Source: Nocardia vulneris (lineage in GTDB: Bacteria; Actinomycetota; Actinomycetes; Mycobacteriales; Mycobacteriaceae). Taken from it: a stretch of 64,000 bases of DNA. The DNA is taken from assembly GCF_001613425.1 (NCBI RefSeq), contig NZ_BDCI01000045.1, forward strand, positions 1-64,000, given 5' to 3'. Of the stretch, positions 34,237 to 42,510 are shown in pieces; position 1 is the first letter of the stretch, and each line of letters starts with the position of its first letter. A program made the position numbers and the translations under genes. Under the pieces are notes generated by a model. That model was not told the origin of the DNA. It saw only the letters and a program-made list of their open reading frames with translations, and did not search any database.

Positions 34237-35025
34237 TCACGAGGCGGCCTCGTCGGCGTCGACCACCGGCACGGCCCGCCGGCCCGTCTCGTGCCGGACC
34301 CATTCGACCCGGCCCGCCCGCGAACACAGGTCGAGCCTGCCGCGCCGGGGCTGCCCCTCCTTGCCGTGCACCTCCACCTCCAAGCCGAGGGCGCGCAGAC
34401 GTCCCCGGCCCCGGCCGAGCCCCGTGCAACCGGCGACGCGCGCGTCGAGCCGCAGGGTGGGGCCGGGCCAGCGACCGTCGGTGACCACCAGCGTCGAGCC
34501 CTTGTTGCGGGCGCGGGCGGCGATCACCCTGGTGCGGGCGGGCGGCACCGCCGCGCCGCTCAGGCCGAGCACGACCAGGTCGAGACCGTCGAGCAGGACG
34601 GCGGCCACCTCCACCGGGTCCTGGCCCGGGTCGGCGATCACGGCGAGCCGCTCCAGCTGGGCGCCCATCTCCGCCGCGGCGAGCAGGCCGAGCCGCGGCA
34701 CCCCGACCACCGCGGCATGGCCGCCTGCTCCGGTCACCGCGGCGACCAGCCCGGCGAGCAACGAACGCGCCCCGGTGTAGGACACGACGGAACCTTTGGC
34801 CAGCCCGCCGTCCGGCAACAACTCGGCGAGCGGCGGCGGCACCGCGAGCACCTCCCGGCGCAACCGCGCCTGCGCCGGTACTCGTTCGACCGCCGCCGCC
34901 CCGCGCCCGGGGATGGCCGCCATCTTTCTGCGCAGCTCAGCCAAGGTCGGCCGGGTCTCTCGACCGGCCGACGGCGACGAGCCCCGCGGTTGTGCCCCCT
35001 CCTGCGTTCGCGCATCCGAACCCAT
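34237..35025 (-). CDS. imuA': ImuA' mutasome protein
   Basis: This 262-residue RecA-like-fold protein is the ImuA'-type partner of ImuB. The degenerate core SVVSYTGARSLLAGLVAAVTGAGGHAAVVGVPRLGLLAAAEMGAQLERL matches the family and lacks a proper Walker A. ATG 35023-35025 is used; GTG 35034 is a possible alternative three codons upstream. The SOS box at 35087-35102 is 62 bp upstream. Confidence 0.9.
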   Translation of the reverse strand: MGSDARTQEGAQPRGSSPSAGRETRPTLAELRRKMAAIPGRGAAAVERVPAQARLRREVLAVPPPLAELLPDGGLAKGSVVSYTGARSLLAGLVAAVTGAGGHAAVVGVPRLGLLAAAEMGAQLERLAVIADPGQDPVEVAAVLLDGLDLVVLGLSGAAVPPARTRVIAARARNKGSTLVVTDGRWPGPTLRLDARVAGCTGLGRGRGRLRALGLEVEVHGKEGQPRRGRLDLCSRAGRVEWVRHETGRRAVPVVDADEAAS

Positions 35026-35086
35026 CCCTACCACCTACTTCCCACGATGGACCCGGGTCGGCACCGACTCAGCTATCGATCCGTAA

Positions 35087-35102
35087 TCGAATATACGTTC
35101 GA
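35087..35102 (-). promoter_or_regulatory. LexA (SOS) box upstream of imuA'-imuB
   Basis: TCGAATATACGTTCGA matches TCGAAC-N4-GTTCGA with one arm substitution. It lies 62 bp from the imuA' start. Confidence 0.88.
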
Positions 35103-35177
35103 TACCTGCTCAGTAGAAACCGACCCCCGGGTTCCGTCAAGAGGGCGCACCCGCGGGCGGCGATTTCGAAACGCGGC

Positions 35178-35189
35178 CGTTGTACAACG
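35178..35189. promoter_or_regulatory. palindrome in the imuA'/kinase gap
   Basis: CGTTGTACAACG is a perfect 12-bp palindrome, flanked by CGGC/CGGCCG symmetry, about 100 bp upstream of the Ser/Thr kinase start. It is a possible operator; the protein is unknown. Confidence 0.35.
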
Positions 35190-35287
35190 ACGGCCGCTCA
35201 ACCCGGTCGTTATGCGGGTGCGACGGCGGCATGCGGTGTCGCCACGAATCAGGCCAGCTAAGCCCATTTTCCGCTACCCTCGCACCC

Positions 35288-36409
35288 GTGACCGAACGCG
35301 CTCGTCCCATCGTCGGCCCCGACTACCTCGTCGCCGGCCGCTACCGGCTGCAGTCGAAGGCGGGCGGAGGTGGCATGGGCGCGGTCTGGCTCGCGCACGA
35401 CCGGCTGCTCGATCGGGATGTCGCGATCAAGCAGGTCATCTCGACGGCCGGGCTCGACGAGCAAGAGGCCAACGAGATCCGCAGCCAGATCATGCACGAG
35501 GGCCGGGTCGCCGCCAAGCTCTCGCACGAGCACGCGATCGCGGTCTACGACGTGGTGCTGGAGGCCGGCGAACCGTGGCTGGTGATGGAGCACCTGCCGT
35601 CCCGCAGCGTCGCCAAGGCGCTCGCACTGGTCGAAACCCTCCCCCCGATCGAGGTGGCGCAGATCGGCGCGCAGGTGGCCGACGCGCTGGCCACCGCACA
35701 CGCGGCAGGCATCGTGCACCGGGACATCAAGCCCGGCAACATCCTGGTCGCCGACCGCGGTCCGATCGTCGGCATGGCCAAGCTCAGCGACTTCGGCATC
35801 TCGCGCGGCGCGGGCGAGCACTCCGACGAACCCGACGGCGTGATCACCGGCACCCCCGCCTACCTGCCGCCGGAGGTGGCGCGCGGCGCCCAGCCGACCA
35901 AGGCCAGCGACGTGTTCTCCCTCGGCGCCACGCTTTACACCGCGATCGAGGGGCAACCGCCGTTCGGTTTCGACGAGGACCAGGACGTCGTGGTGACCCG
36001 CGCGGCCATGGCGCAGATCATCCCGCCCACCCGCAGCGGCATGCTCACCGAGGCGCTGCTGCACATGATGGAGCCCGCCCCGCAGCGACGGCCGACGATG
36101 GCCGAGGCCAGAGACGAAATCCTCACCGCCGCTTTCGGTCCCGGCACCGGTCCGTACATTCTCGGCGCGCCGGTACGCACCGAGGACGGCACGATTCCGG
36201 CGTGGGCGGCCCGCAATTCGGCCTCCGGCTTACGCAGCCCGCACTCCACCCCGTTACCCCGCCCGCACCGCACCCCCGCGAGCACCGCGGCGGCCCCCGC
36301 CCCACAGCGCACGAAGGCCCCGCAGCCGAGCAGCGCTCCGCTGGCCATCGCCGTCGGCCTGCTGATCGGCCTGATCATCATCATCGCGATCATCGTCGCG
36401 GTGATGTAA
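35288..36409 (+). CDS. membrane-anchored Ser/Thr protein kinase without ectodomain
   Basis: This 373-residue Hanks-type kinase has the Gly-rich loop GGGGMGAVWLAHD, AIKQV lysine, HRDIKPGNILVAD catalytic loop, SDFGIS, GTPAYLPPE and a complete C-lobe to about residue 280. A Pro/Ser/Ala-rich juxtamembrane segment leads to one C-terminal helix (LAIAVGLLIGLIIIIAIIVAVM) at the very end, so there is no extracellular PASTA or other sensor domain. GTG 35288 gives the conserved start MTERARPIVGPDYLVAGRYRL. Confidence 0.93.
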   Translation: MTERARPIVGPDYLVAGRYRLQSKAGGGGMGAVWLAHDRLLDRDVAIKQVISTAGLDEQEANEIRSQIMHEGRVAAKLSHEHAIAVYDVVLEAGEPWLVMEHLPSRSVAKALALVETLPPIEVAQIGAQVADALATAHAAGIVHRDIKPGNILVADRGPIVGMAKLSDFGISRGAGEHSDEPDGVITGTPAYLPPEVARGAQPTKASDVFSLGATLYTAIEGQPPFGFDEDQDVVVTRAAMAQIIPPTRSGMLTEALLHMMEPAPQRRPTMAEARDEILTAAFGPGTGPYILGAPVRTEDGTIPAWAARNSASGLRSPHSTPLPRPHRTPASTAAAPAPQRTKAPQPSSAPLAIAVGLLIGLIIIIAIIVAVM

Positions 36410-36466
36410 GCACCTCTCCCCCAAGACAACCTGCCCGGAGCGGGCGGCCGTTCGGGTGCGGCGAAC

Positions 36467-37108
36467 TCAGTCGATGCGGCGCCGATGCGCCCAGCGGGTG
36501 AGCGCATTGCGATTGGACTGCTGGGTTTTGCGCAGCACGTTGGAGGCGTGGGTCTCCACGGTTTTCACCGAGATGAACAGGTTTTCGGCGATCTCCCGAT
36601 AGGTGTAGCCGCGCGCGAGCAGGCGCAGCACCTCGAGTTCCCGCGGGGTCAGCGAATCCAGTTCCGGATCCAGCGGTGGTTCCGGAACCGGCGACTTACC
36701 GGTGAACGAGTCGAGCACGAAGCCGGCCAGGCGCGGGCTGAACACGGCGTCGCCACCCGCCACCCGCCGAATGCCGTCGGCCAGTTCGGCGCCCGAAATC
36801 GTCTTGGTCACATAGCCTCTGGCGCCTGCCCGGATCACCGCGATCACGTCTTCGGCGGCATCGGACACGCTCAGGGCCAGACATACCGGCCCGTCCTCGA
36901 TACCGCCGAGCACCGCGACACCACCACCGTCGGGCATGTGCACGTCGAGCAGCACCACATCCGGCTTCGCCGTGTTGATCCCGGCGATCGCCTCGGCCAC
37001 CCCGCCTGCCTCACCGACCACTTCCATGTCGGCTTCTCTGCTCAACTCCGCCCGCACACCCGACCGGAACACTGCGTGATCGTCGACGAGAAAGACTCGC
37101 ACGGTCAC
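36467..37108 (-). CDS. NarL/FixJ-type response regulator
   Basis: This 213-residue regulator has a receiver domain (VFLVDDHAVFRSGV; phospho-acceptor Asp in VVLLDVHMPDGGG near residue 54; Lys in YVTKTISG) and a LuxR-type HTH (LTPRELEVLRLLARGYTYREIAENLFISVKTVETHASNVLRK). It is transcribed after the PspC-domain histidine kinase and is its cognate partner. The start is GTG 37106-37108. Confidence 0.94.
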   Translation of the reverse strand: MTVRVFLVDDHAVFRSGVRAELSREADMEVVGEAGGVAEAIAGINTAKPDVVLLDVHMPDGGGVAVLGGIEDGPVCLALSVSDAAEDVIAVIRAGARGYVTKTISGAELADGIRRVAGGDAVFSPRLAGFVLDSFTGKSPVPEPPLDPELDSLTPRELEVLRLLARGYTYREIAENLFISVKTVETHASNVLRKTQQSNRNALTRWAHRRRID

Positions 37109-37200
37109 CTATCCGCCTCTCCGCGTACTCCGCCGGACATGAAAGCCACCGCGCTGTCGCCGCGGGCCGCCGGCCGCACGCTGAGTCTAATGAAAAATCG

Positions 37201-38559
37201 TCACGGCACGGGTTGCCGGACTTCGGCCTGCGCCGCCGGCTCGGCGGCGGCGTCCTCCTGGCCGCCGGAATCCGTGCGCGGCATGAAGATTCGCACCTCG
37301 GTGCCGCGTCCCGGATGGGACAGGATCTCCACTTGACCACCGCGGCGTTCGATGCGGCCGCGGATGGACTTGGCCAACCCCTGCCGGTCCTGCGGTACCG
37401 CCGCGGCGTCGAAACCGGTGCCGCGGTCGCGCACGAAAATGCTCACCTGATGGGGTTCGGTCTCGGCGAAGAGATCGATCTCCGGGACGCCCGCGTGCTT
37501 CGCGGCATTGACCAGTGCCTCCCGGCTGGCGCCGAGCAGCGCGGTGAAATGTTCCTTGGGCAGGCCGGATCCGGTGTCGCCGAGATCCATCGAGACGTCG
37601 CCGACGGTCACCGGGGCGACCTTCACGCCGTGCTGGTCCTCCACTTCACCCGCGATGGTGCGCAGCGCGACGGCCAGACTCGACTGCGCGGGCCCGGCAT
37701 CCTCGAACAACCACTTGCGCAGTTCCCGCTCCTGGCTGCGCGCCAGCCGCGCCACCTCCTGCGGGTCGTCGGCCTGCCGCTGGATCAGGGCCAGCGTCTG
37801 CAAGACGGAATCGTGCAGGTGCGAGGCGATCTCCTCGCGTTCCTCGTTGCGGATGCGCGCCGCGCGCTCGGCGTTCAACGCCCGCATCATGCGCAGCCAG
37901 AGCGGCACCGTCAGCAGCGCCGCCCCGACCAGGGTGACCGCCACCGCGACGAGCGCGGACCCGAGCGAGCTCAGATCGATCCGGGCCAGCACCACCACGC
38001 CGAGCCCCGCCACGATCAGCGTGCCGCCCGCGACGATGCGCGCCCAGGTCACCACCGAGGGACGGGCGGGCAGGCCGAGCAGCGAGCGCGGACCGTCGGC
38101 GTCGTATTCGCGCCAGACCAGCGCCGCGCCGATGGCCACCACGATGATCGGCACGATCACGCTCGCCGCGGTCCCGCTGAACAACCAGGACACGCCGATC
38201 GCGAGCGCGAGCCCGAGCAGGGCCAGGCCGATCGCCTGCCGCCGCTCCGAGCCGGAGGCCTTCACCACATCGTTGCCACCGGGGGTGAAGATCCACAGCA
38301 ACCCGTAGGTGACGATGCCCGCGCCGAACGCGGACAGCAACACGAAGGCGATCCGTACCTTGAAGACGTCGATGCCGAGGTGATCGGCGATGCCGCCCGC
38401 CACCCCGCCGACGATCCGGCCGCCCGAGCGCCGGACCATCCGCGCATGCGGCGCCCGCCCGGGGTCGAACACCGGCGCCGGGCCGAAACCGCGCACAGGA
38501 TCGAACCCCCGCGTGGCTTCGAACCCCCTGGTGTCGAACGAGGGCGCAGACGGGTACAT
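37201..38559 (-). CDS. PspC-domain sensor histidine kinase
   Basis: This 452-residue kinase begins with a Phe/Gly-rich cytoplasmic segment, then a PspC domain (RSGGRIVGGVAGGIADHLGIDVFKVRIAFVLLSAFGAG). Several more membrane helices, a HisKA_3 domain (EEIASHLHDSVLQTLALIQRQ, with the phosphorylated His) and an HATPase_c domain (ALVNAAKHAG, DRGTGFD) follow. Such kinases with NarL-type regulators respond to envelope stress in actinobacteria. It is divergent from a second PspC-domain gene, a probable target. Confidence 0.92.
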   Translation of the reverse strand: MYPSAPSFDTRGFEATRGFDPVRGFGPAPVFDPGRAPHARMVRRSGGRIVGGVAGGIADHLGIDVFKVRIAFVLLSAFGAGIVTYGLLWIFTPGGNDVVKASGSERRQAIGLALLGLALAIGVSWLFSGTAASVIVPIIVVAIGAALVWREYDADGPRSLLGLPARPSVVTWARIVAGGTLIVAGLGVVVLARIDLSSLGSALVAVAVTLVGAALLTVPLWLRMMRALNAERAARIRNEEREEIASHLHDSVLQTLALIQRQADDPQEVARLARSQERELRKWLFEDAGPAQSSLAVALRTIAGEVEDQHGVKVAPVTVGDVSMDLGDTGSGLPKEHFTALLGASREALVNAAKHAGVPEIDLFAETEPHQVSIFVRDRGTGFDAAAVPQDRQGLAKSIRGRIERRGGQVEILSHPGRGTEVRIFMPRTDSGGQEDAAAEPAAQAEVRQPVP

Positions 38560-38716
38560 GTCTTCGATAGTGACACGCGCCCCGGCAGCTAGCTATCAGG
38601 AATCACCCTGATCTTCGCGCGCACCCGCCGCTGACCGGCCGGTCCAAAGGATGGGGGGAATTATTCAGGGTTCCCCCCGATGTGCGGATGCGCTGGTCAG
38701 GCACAGTATGGGAACC

Positions 38717-40288
38717 ATGACGAAAACGAGCTTCGGGGACCAGCTCCAGCACATGTGGCGCACGCGGCCGGTGCGGCTGCCTCGACAGGGGCCGATCGCC
38801 GGCGTCGCGGCCGGGTTCGGCCGGCGGTACAACGTCGACCCGGTGCTCGTTCGCGTGGCGTTCGTGGTGTCGGCAATCTTCGGTGGCGCCGGCGTCGTGC
38901 TGTACCTGCTCGCCTGGCTGCTGTGCAGCGAGGCCGGGGATCAGGCGTCGGCGGCCGAGTCGCTGGTGGGGAAGGGCCACAGTTCCCAATCGCAGACCAA
39001 GACGATCGTGTTGATCGTCGCGCTCGCCATCGCGGTGAGCACGATGGGTCCGGTCGGGGTCGGCCTCGGCGGCTCGGGGCTGATCAGCCTCGTGCTGATG
39101 CTGGCGGGCTGGTGGATGCTGCATCTGCGCAACCCCGCGGCGCCGCCCGGCACCACCAGTGAGTTCAGCGGGTTGATGACCGACGACGGCATCACCGCCA
39201 CCGGGTATCCCGGCGCCGCCTTCCCGCCGGGCGCTCCGCGCACCGCCGGAGCCATGTATGAGCCGCCGACCAGTGTGTACACCCCGTACACCAAGCTGCC
39301 GGACGCCTACATCCCGGCTGCCACCGCCCCCGAAACCGCGCCGCCGCAACCGGATTCGCCCGTTGCCGCCGAAGCGCCCACCGCCGTGCTGCGGGTGGAC
39401 GAGCAGTCGACGACGATCATCGACCTCGAAAAGCCCGATACGCCGGACGAACACAGCACCGTCCTGCTGGACAAGCAGAGCGCGCCGGTCGAATCCGCCG
39501 ACGACATCCAGGACGCCGAGATCGTCCCCGATCCCGCGCCCGTACTGCGCAAGGACGCTCCCGCCGGGCGACTCGACACCGGATCGCCGTCCGGTGCAAG
39601 CAGATCCGTAGCGTTCGACCGCCCGGCGCCGCCGTCCTGGGATCCGCTCGGCGTCGCGCCGCTCGCCTGGGACCTGCCCGAACCGACCCCCGTCCGCACC
39701 GTGGTCGCGCCCCCACCGAAACGCCCACGCTCCCGGCTGACCCCGGTGGTGATCGGCCTCGCCATCCTGGCGGCCGCGGGCGCCGGTGCGCTGGCCGCCT
39801 CGGGCGTCGAATGGATGACGCCCGGCCGGATCGCGGCGGTGGCGCTGGCGGTGGTGGGCCTGGGCCTGGTGCTCGGTGCCTTCCTGCGCCGCGGCTACGG
39901 ACTGCTGGTGCTGACCGCCCCGCTGGCCGGCTTCGTGCTGCTCGCCTCGGCGATCGGCCCGGTCGAACTCGATCGCGCCGCGATGGGCGAACACGTCTGG
40001 ACCCCGACCTCGATCGACCAGTTGGACGCGAAGTACCGGATCAACATGGGCGCGGGCAAACTCGACCTGCGGTCGCTGAATCTCAGCGCGAATCGCACCG
40101 TCGATATCAATGTCCGTATGGGCGACTTCCAGGTGCTGGTGCCCGCCGGCATGACGGTGCGCACCAAGTGCACTGTGGCGATGGGTGATTGCGTCAACGG
40201 CATTACCGGACCGAATACACCCGACACCCCCGTGCTCGACCTGCAGGTCGACGTCCGGGCCGGCTCGATGGCGGTGCAACGTGGCTGA
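38717..40288 (+). CDS. PspC domain-containing membrane protein
   Basis: This 523-residue protein has a PspC domain at about 22-80 (LPRQGPIAGVAAGFGRRYNVDPVLVRVAFVVSAIFGGAGVVLYLLAWLL). Further helices and a long Pro/Thr/Asp-rich cytoplasmic linker (about 165-325) come next, then three C-terminal membrane segments and a small beta-rich domain (ASKYRINMGAGKLDL-like) resembling the LiaF/DUF2154-type C-terminal fold. ATG 38717 is used; ATG 38708 is possible. It lies opposite the PspC-kinase operon, so it is probably a stress-output or feedback component of that system. Confidence 0.86.
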   Translation: MTKTSFGDQLQHMWRTRPVRLPRQGPIAGVAAGFGRRYNVDPVLVRVAFVVSAIFGGAGVVLYLLAWLLCSEAGDQASAAESLVGKGHSSQSQTKTIVLIVALAIAVSTMGPVGVGLGGSGLISLVLMLAGWWMLHLRNPAAPPGTTSEFSGLMTDDGITATGYPGAAFPPGAPRTAGAMYEPPTSVYTPYTKLPDAYIPAATAPETAPPQPDSPVAAEAPTAVLRVDEQSTTIIDLEKPDTPDEHSTVLLDKQSAPVESADDIQDAEIVPDPAPVLRKDAPAGRLDTGSPSGASRSVAFDRPAPPSWDPLGVAPLAWDLPEPTPVRTVVAPPPKRPRSRLTPVVIGLAILAAAGAGALAASGVEWMTPGRIAAVALAVVGLGLVLGAFLRRGYGLLVLTAPLAGFVLLASAIGPVELDRAAMGEHVWTPTSIDQLDAKYRINMGAGKLDLRSLNLSANRTVDINVRMGDFQVLVPAGMTVRTKCTVAMGDCVNGITGPNTPDTPVLDLQVDVRAGSMAVQRG

Positions 40289-40496
40289 CAACTCGTACAA
40301 CGAGACCGACACCAAGCGCGGCCCGTCCGCCTCGCTGCTCATCGTCGGCCTGCTGGCCCTCGGGGTGAGCGCCTGGGCCTTCATCGGCCCCGAGTCGTGG
40401 TCGAAGACCAGCGGGGTGCCGCTGGGCTGGATCGTGGTGCTCGCCGCCATCGTCATCGGCGTGGTGCTGGTGGTCTCCCCACGCAAACGACGCTGA
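40281..40496 (+). CDS. small two-helix membrane protein
   Basis: This 71-residue protein has two hydrophobic segments (SASLLIVGLLALGVSAWAFI and GWIVVLAAIVIGVVLVVS) and a basic end SPRKRR. GTG 40281 overlaps the PspC gene stop by eight bases, so it is translationally coupled to it. The family is not recognised. A structural partner in the same envelope-stress unit is inferred from position. Confidence 0.8.
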   Translation: MADNSYNETDTKRGPSASLLIVGLLALGVSAWAFIGPESWSKTSGVPLGWIVVLAAIVIGVVLVVSPRKRR

Positions 40497-40505
40497 ACAC
40501 GCCAC

Positions 40506-40546
40506 ACAGGAAAGGCCCCGTCCGGTTCGGACGGGGCCTTTCCTGT
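40506..40546. terminator. strong bidirectional terminator
   Basis: A stem of about 18 bp, ACAGGAAAGGCCCCGTCCG paired with its complement ending CCTTTCCTGT, with a 3-nt loop, lies between the small membrane gene and convergent guaA. A-rich and T-rich flanks suit both directions. Confidence 0.88.
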
Positions 40547-40561
40547 CGGGTCAGTGCCGGA

Positions 40562-42145
40562 TCACTCCCATTCGATGGTGCCCGGCGGCTTGCTGGTCAC
40601 ATCGAGGACGACCCGGTTGACCTCCGGCACCTCGTTGGTGATCCGGGTGGAGATCCGCTCCAGCACCTCGTAGGGCAGCCGGGTCCAGTCGGCCGTCATC
40701 GCGTCTTCGCTGGAGACCGGGCGCAGCACGATCGGGTGACCGTAGGTGCGGCCGTCGCCCTGCACGCCGACGCTGCGCACATCCGCGAGCAGCACCACCG
40801 GGCACTGCCAGATCTGCTTGTCGAGCCCGGCGGCAGTGAGTTCCTCCCGCGCGATGGCATCGGCCTGGCGCAGCGTGGCCAGCCGATCGGGGGTCACCTC
40901 GCCGACGATCCGGATGGCCAGGCCGGGGCCGGGGAACGGCTGCCGGCCGACGATCTCCTCCGGCAGGCCGAGCTCACGACCGACCGCGCGCACCTCGTCC
41001 TTGAACAGCAGGCGCAACGGCTCGACCAGTTCGAATTCCAGGTCGTCGGGCAGGCCGCCGACATTGTGGTGACTCTTGATGTTCGCGGTGCCGGTGCCGC
41101 CGCCGGACTCCACCACATCCGGGTACAGCGTGCCCTGCACGAGGAATTCGACCTTCGAGCCGGTGTCCGCGGCATCCGTGCCCTGCTCGAGCACGACCTC
41201 GGACACCGCGTCCTCGAACGAACGAATGAACTCGCGCCCGATGATCTTGCGCTTCTCCTCGGGGTCGGTGACGCCCTTCAACTCGCCGAGGAACTTGTCG
41301 ACCGCGTCGACGGTGACCAGCTTGGCCCCGGTGGCGGCGACGAAATCCTGCTGCACCTGCTCACGCTCGCCCGCGCGCAACAGGCCGTGGTCGACGAACA
41401 CACAGGTCAACCGGTCCCCGATGGCGCGCTGCACCAGCGCGGCGGCGACCGCGGAATCGACACCGCCGGACAGGCCGCAGATCGCGTGCCCGGTGCCGAT
41501 CTGCTCCCGCACCCCGGCGATCAGCGATTCGGCGATATTGGCGGGCGTCCAGGTGGCCCGGATGCCTGCGATCTCGTGCAGGAAGCGGCTGAGCACCTGC
41601 TGGCCGTGCGGCGAATGCAGCACCTCGGGGTGGTACTGCACACCGGCCAGGCGGCGGGCCCGATCCTCGAACGCGGCGACCGGCGCGCCCGCGGTGGTGC
41701 CGGTGACCTCGAAGCCCTCGGGGGCATCGGTCACCGCGTCGCCGTGGCTCATCCACACCGGCTGGATGGTGGGCAGGCCGCCGTGCAGCAGGCCGCCGTC
41801 GATATTGAGTTCGGTGCGGCCGTACTCGCGGGTGCCGGTGTGCGCGACCGTGCCGCCGAGCGCCTGCGCCATCGCCTGGAAGCCGTAGCAGATGCCGAAT
41901 ACCGGCAGGCCCAGATCGAACAGCCGCGCGTCCAATTGCGGTGCGCCCTCGGCATACACGCTGGCCGGACCGCCGGACAGGATCACCGCGAGGGGCTGGC
42001 GCTCGGCGATCTCCTCCACCGTGGTGGTGTGCGGGATCACCTCGGAGAACACACTCGATTCGCGGACCCGCCGAGCGATCAACTGTGCGTACTGCGCGCC
42101 GAAGTCGACGACGAGGACCGGTCTCTGTGTTTGCGCCACCGGCAC
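40562..42145 (-). CDS. guaA: GMP synthase (glutamine-hydrolysing)
   Basis: This 527-residue enzyme converts XMP to GMP using glutamine and ATP. It has the N-terminal amidotransferase (VLVVDFGAQYAQLIARRVRE, GICYGFQAM nucleophile Cys, QYHPEV) and the ATP-pyrophosphatase P-loop GLSGGVDSAVAAAL. The C-terminal dimerisation domain ends with the usual KPPGTIEWE. It is transcribed alone; the start is GTG 42143-42145 with little room for a leader. Confidence 0.98.
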   Translation of the reverse strand: MPVAQTQRPVLVVDFGAQYAQLIARRVRESSVFSEVIPHTTTVEEIAERQPLAVILSGGPASVYAEGAPQLDARLFDLGLPVFGICYGFQAMAQALGGTVAHTGTREYGRTELNIDGGLLHGGLPTIQPVWMSHGDAVTDAPEGFEVTGTTAGAPVAAFEDRARRLAGVQYHPEVLHSPHGQQVLSRFLHEIAGIRATWTPANIAESLIAGVREQIGTGHAICGLSGGVDSAVAAALVQRAIGDRLTCVFVDHGLLRAGEREQVQQDFVAATGAKLVTVDAVDKFLGELKGVTDPEEKRKIIGREFIRSFEDAVSEVVLEQGTDAADTGSKVEFLVQGTLYPDVVESGGGTGTANIKSHHNVGGLPDDLEFELVEPLRLLFKDEVRAVGRELGLPEEIVGRQPFPGPGLAIRIVGEVTPDRLATLRQADAIAREELTAAGLDKQIWQCPVVLLADVRSVGVQGDGRTYGHPIVLRPVSSEDAMTADWTRLPYEVLERISTRITNEVPEVNRVVLDVTSKPPGTIEWE

Positions 42146-42510
42146 AGTTTAGTGAGCGCGCCGCACGAGCGAATCATCGGCACCGCGGTGCCGCTACCAG
42201 CACCGACGAGGCTGTCTCGGTAGTACGCGGGCACCGGCCGTCGCGGGCGTCGCGACGAGCATCCGCACAGCGAAGGCCAGGGCGAGCGAACTGTCGGCAC
42301 CGCCGACACGCGGCCGCGATGCCCGATCTCGAGCGCCGCGGCGCCGAACCCGGCCGCCCCGCAACGAAGTCCAGCGATCCAGGTCGCGGCCCTCCGGACC
42401 GCTCGGCGCGGGCGATTTCGGCACTCGCCGCACCCACGAACTCCAGCAAGTAATCGGGCGACCCAGCAAATCGGCCCGCGAGCCGGTGCCCCGCTGGCTA
42501 TCCTCGTGCA
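42146..42510. other. divergent intergenic region, guaA / hydrolase-fold gene
   Basis: This 365-bp gap holds no convincing gene. It contains a perfect 16-bp palindrome, CGGCACCGCGGTGCCG (42178-42193), 33 bp upstream of guaA, of unknown role. Confidence 0.5.

Noticed and set aside
32695..36501. 1268-codon plus-strand open frame
   Set aside because: It runs antisense to imuB and imuA' and then out of frame across the kinase; composition is Arg/Ser/Ala-rich and no start or domain supports it.
38717..38760. Frameshift or fusion of the two PspC genes
   Set aside because: They are on opposite strands with a normal divergent promoter gap.
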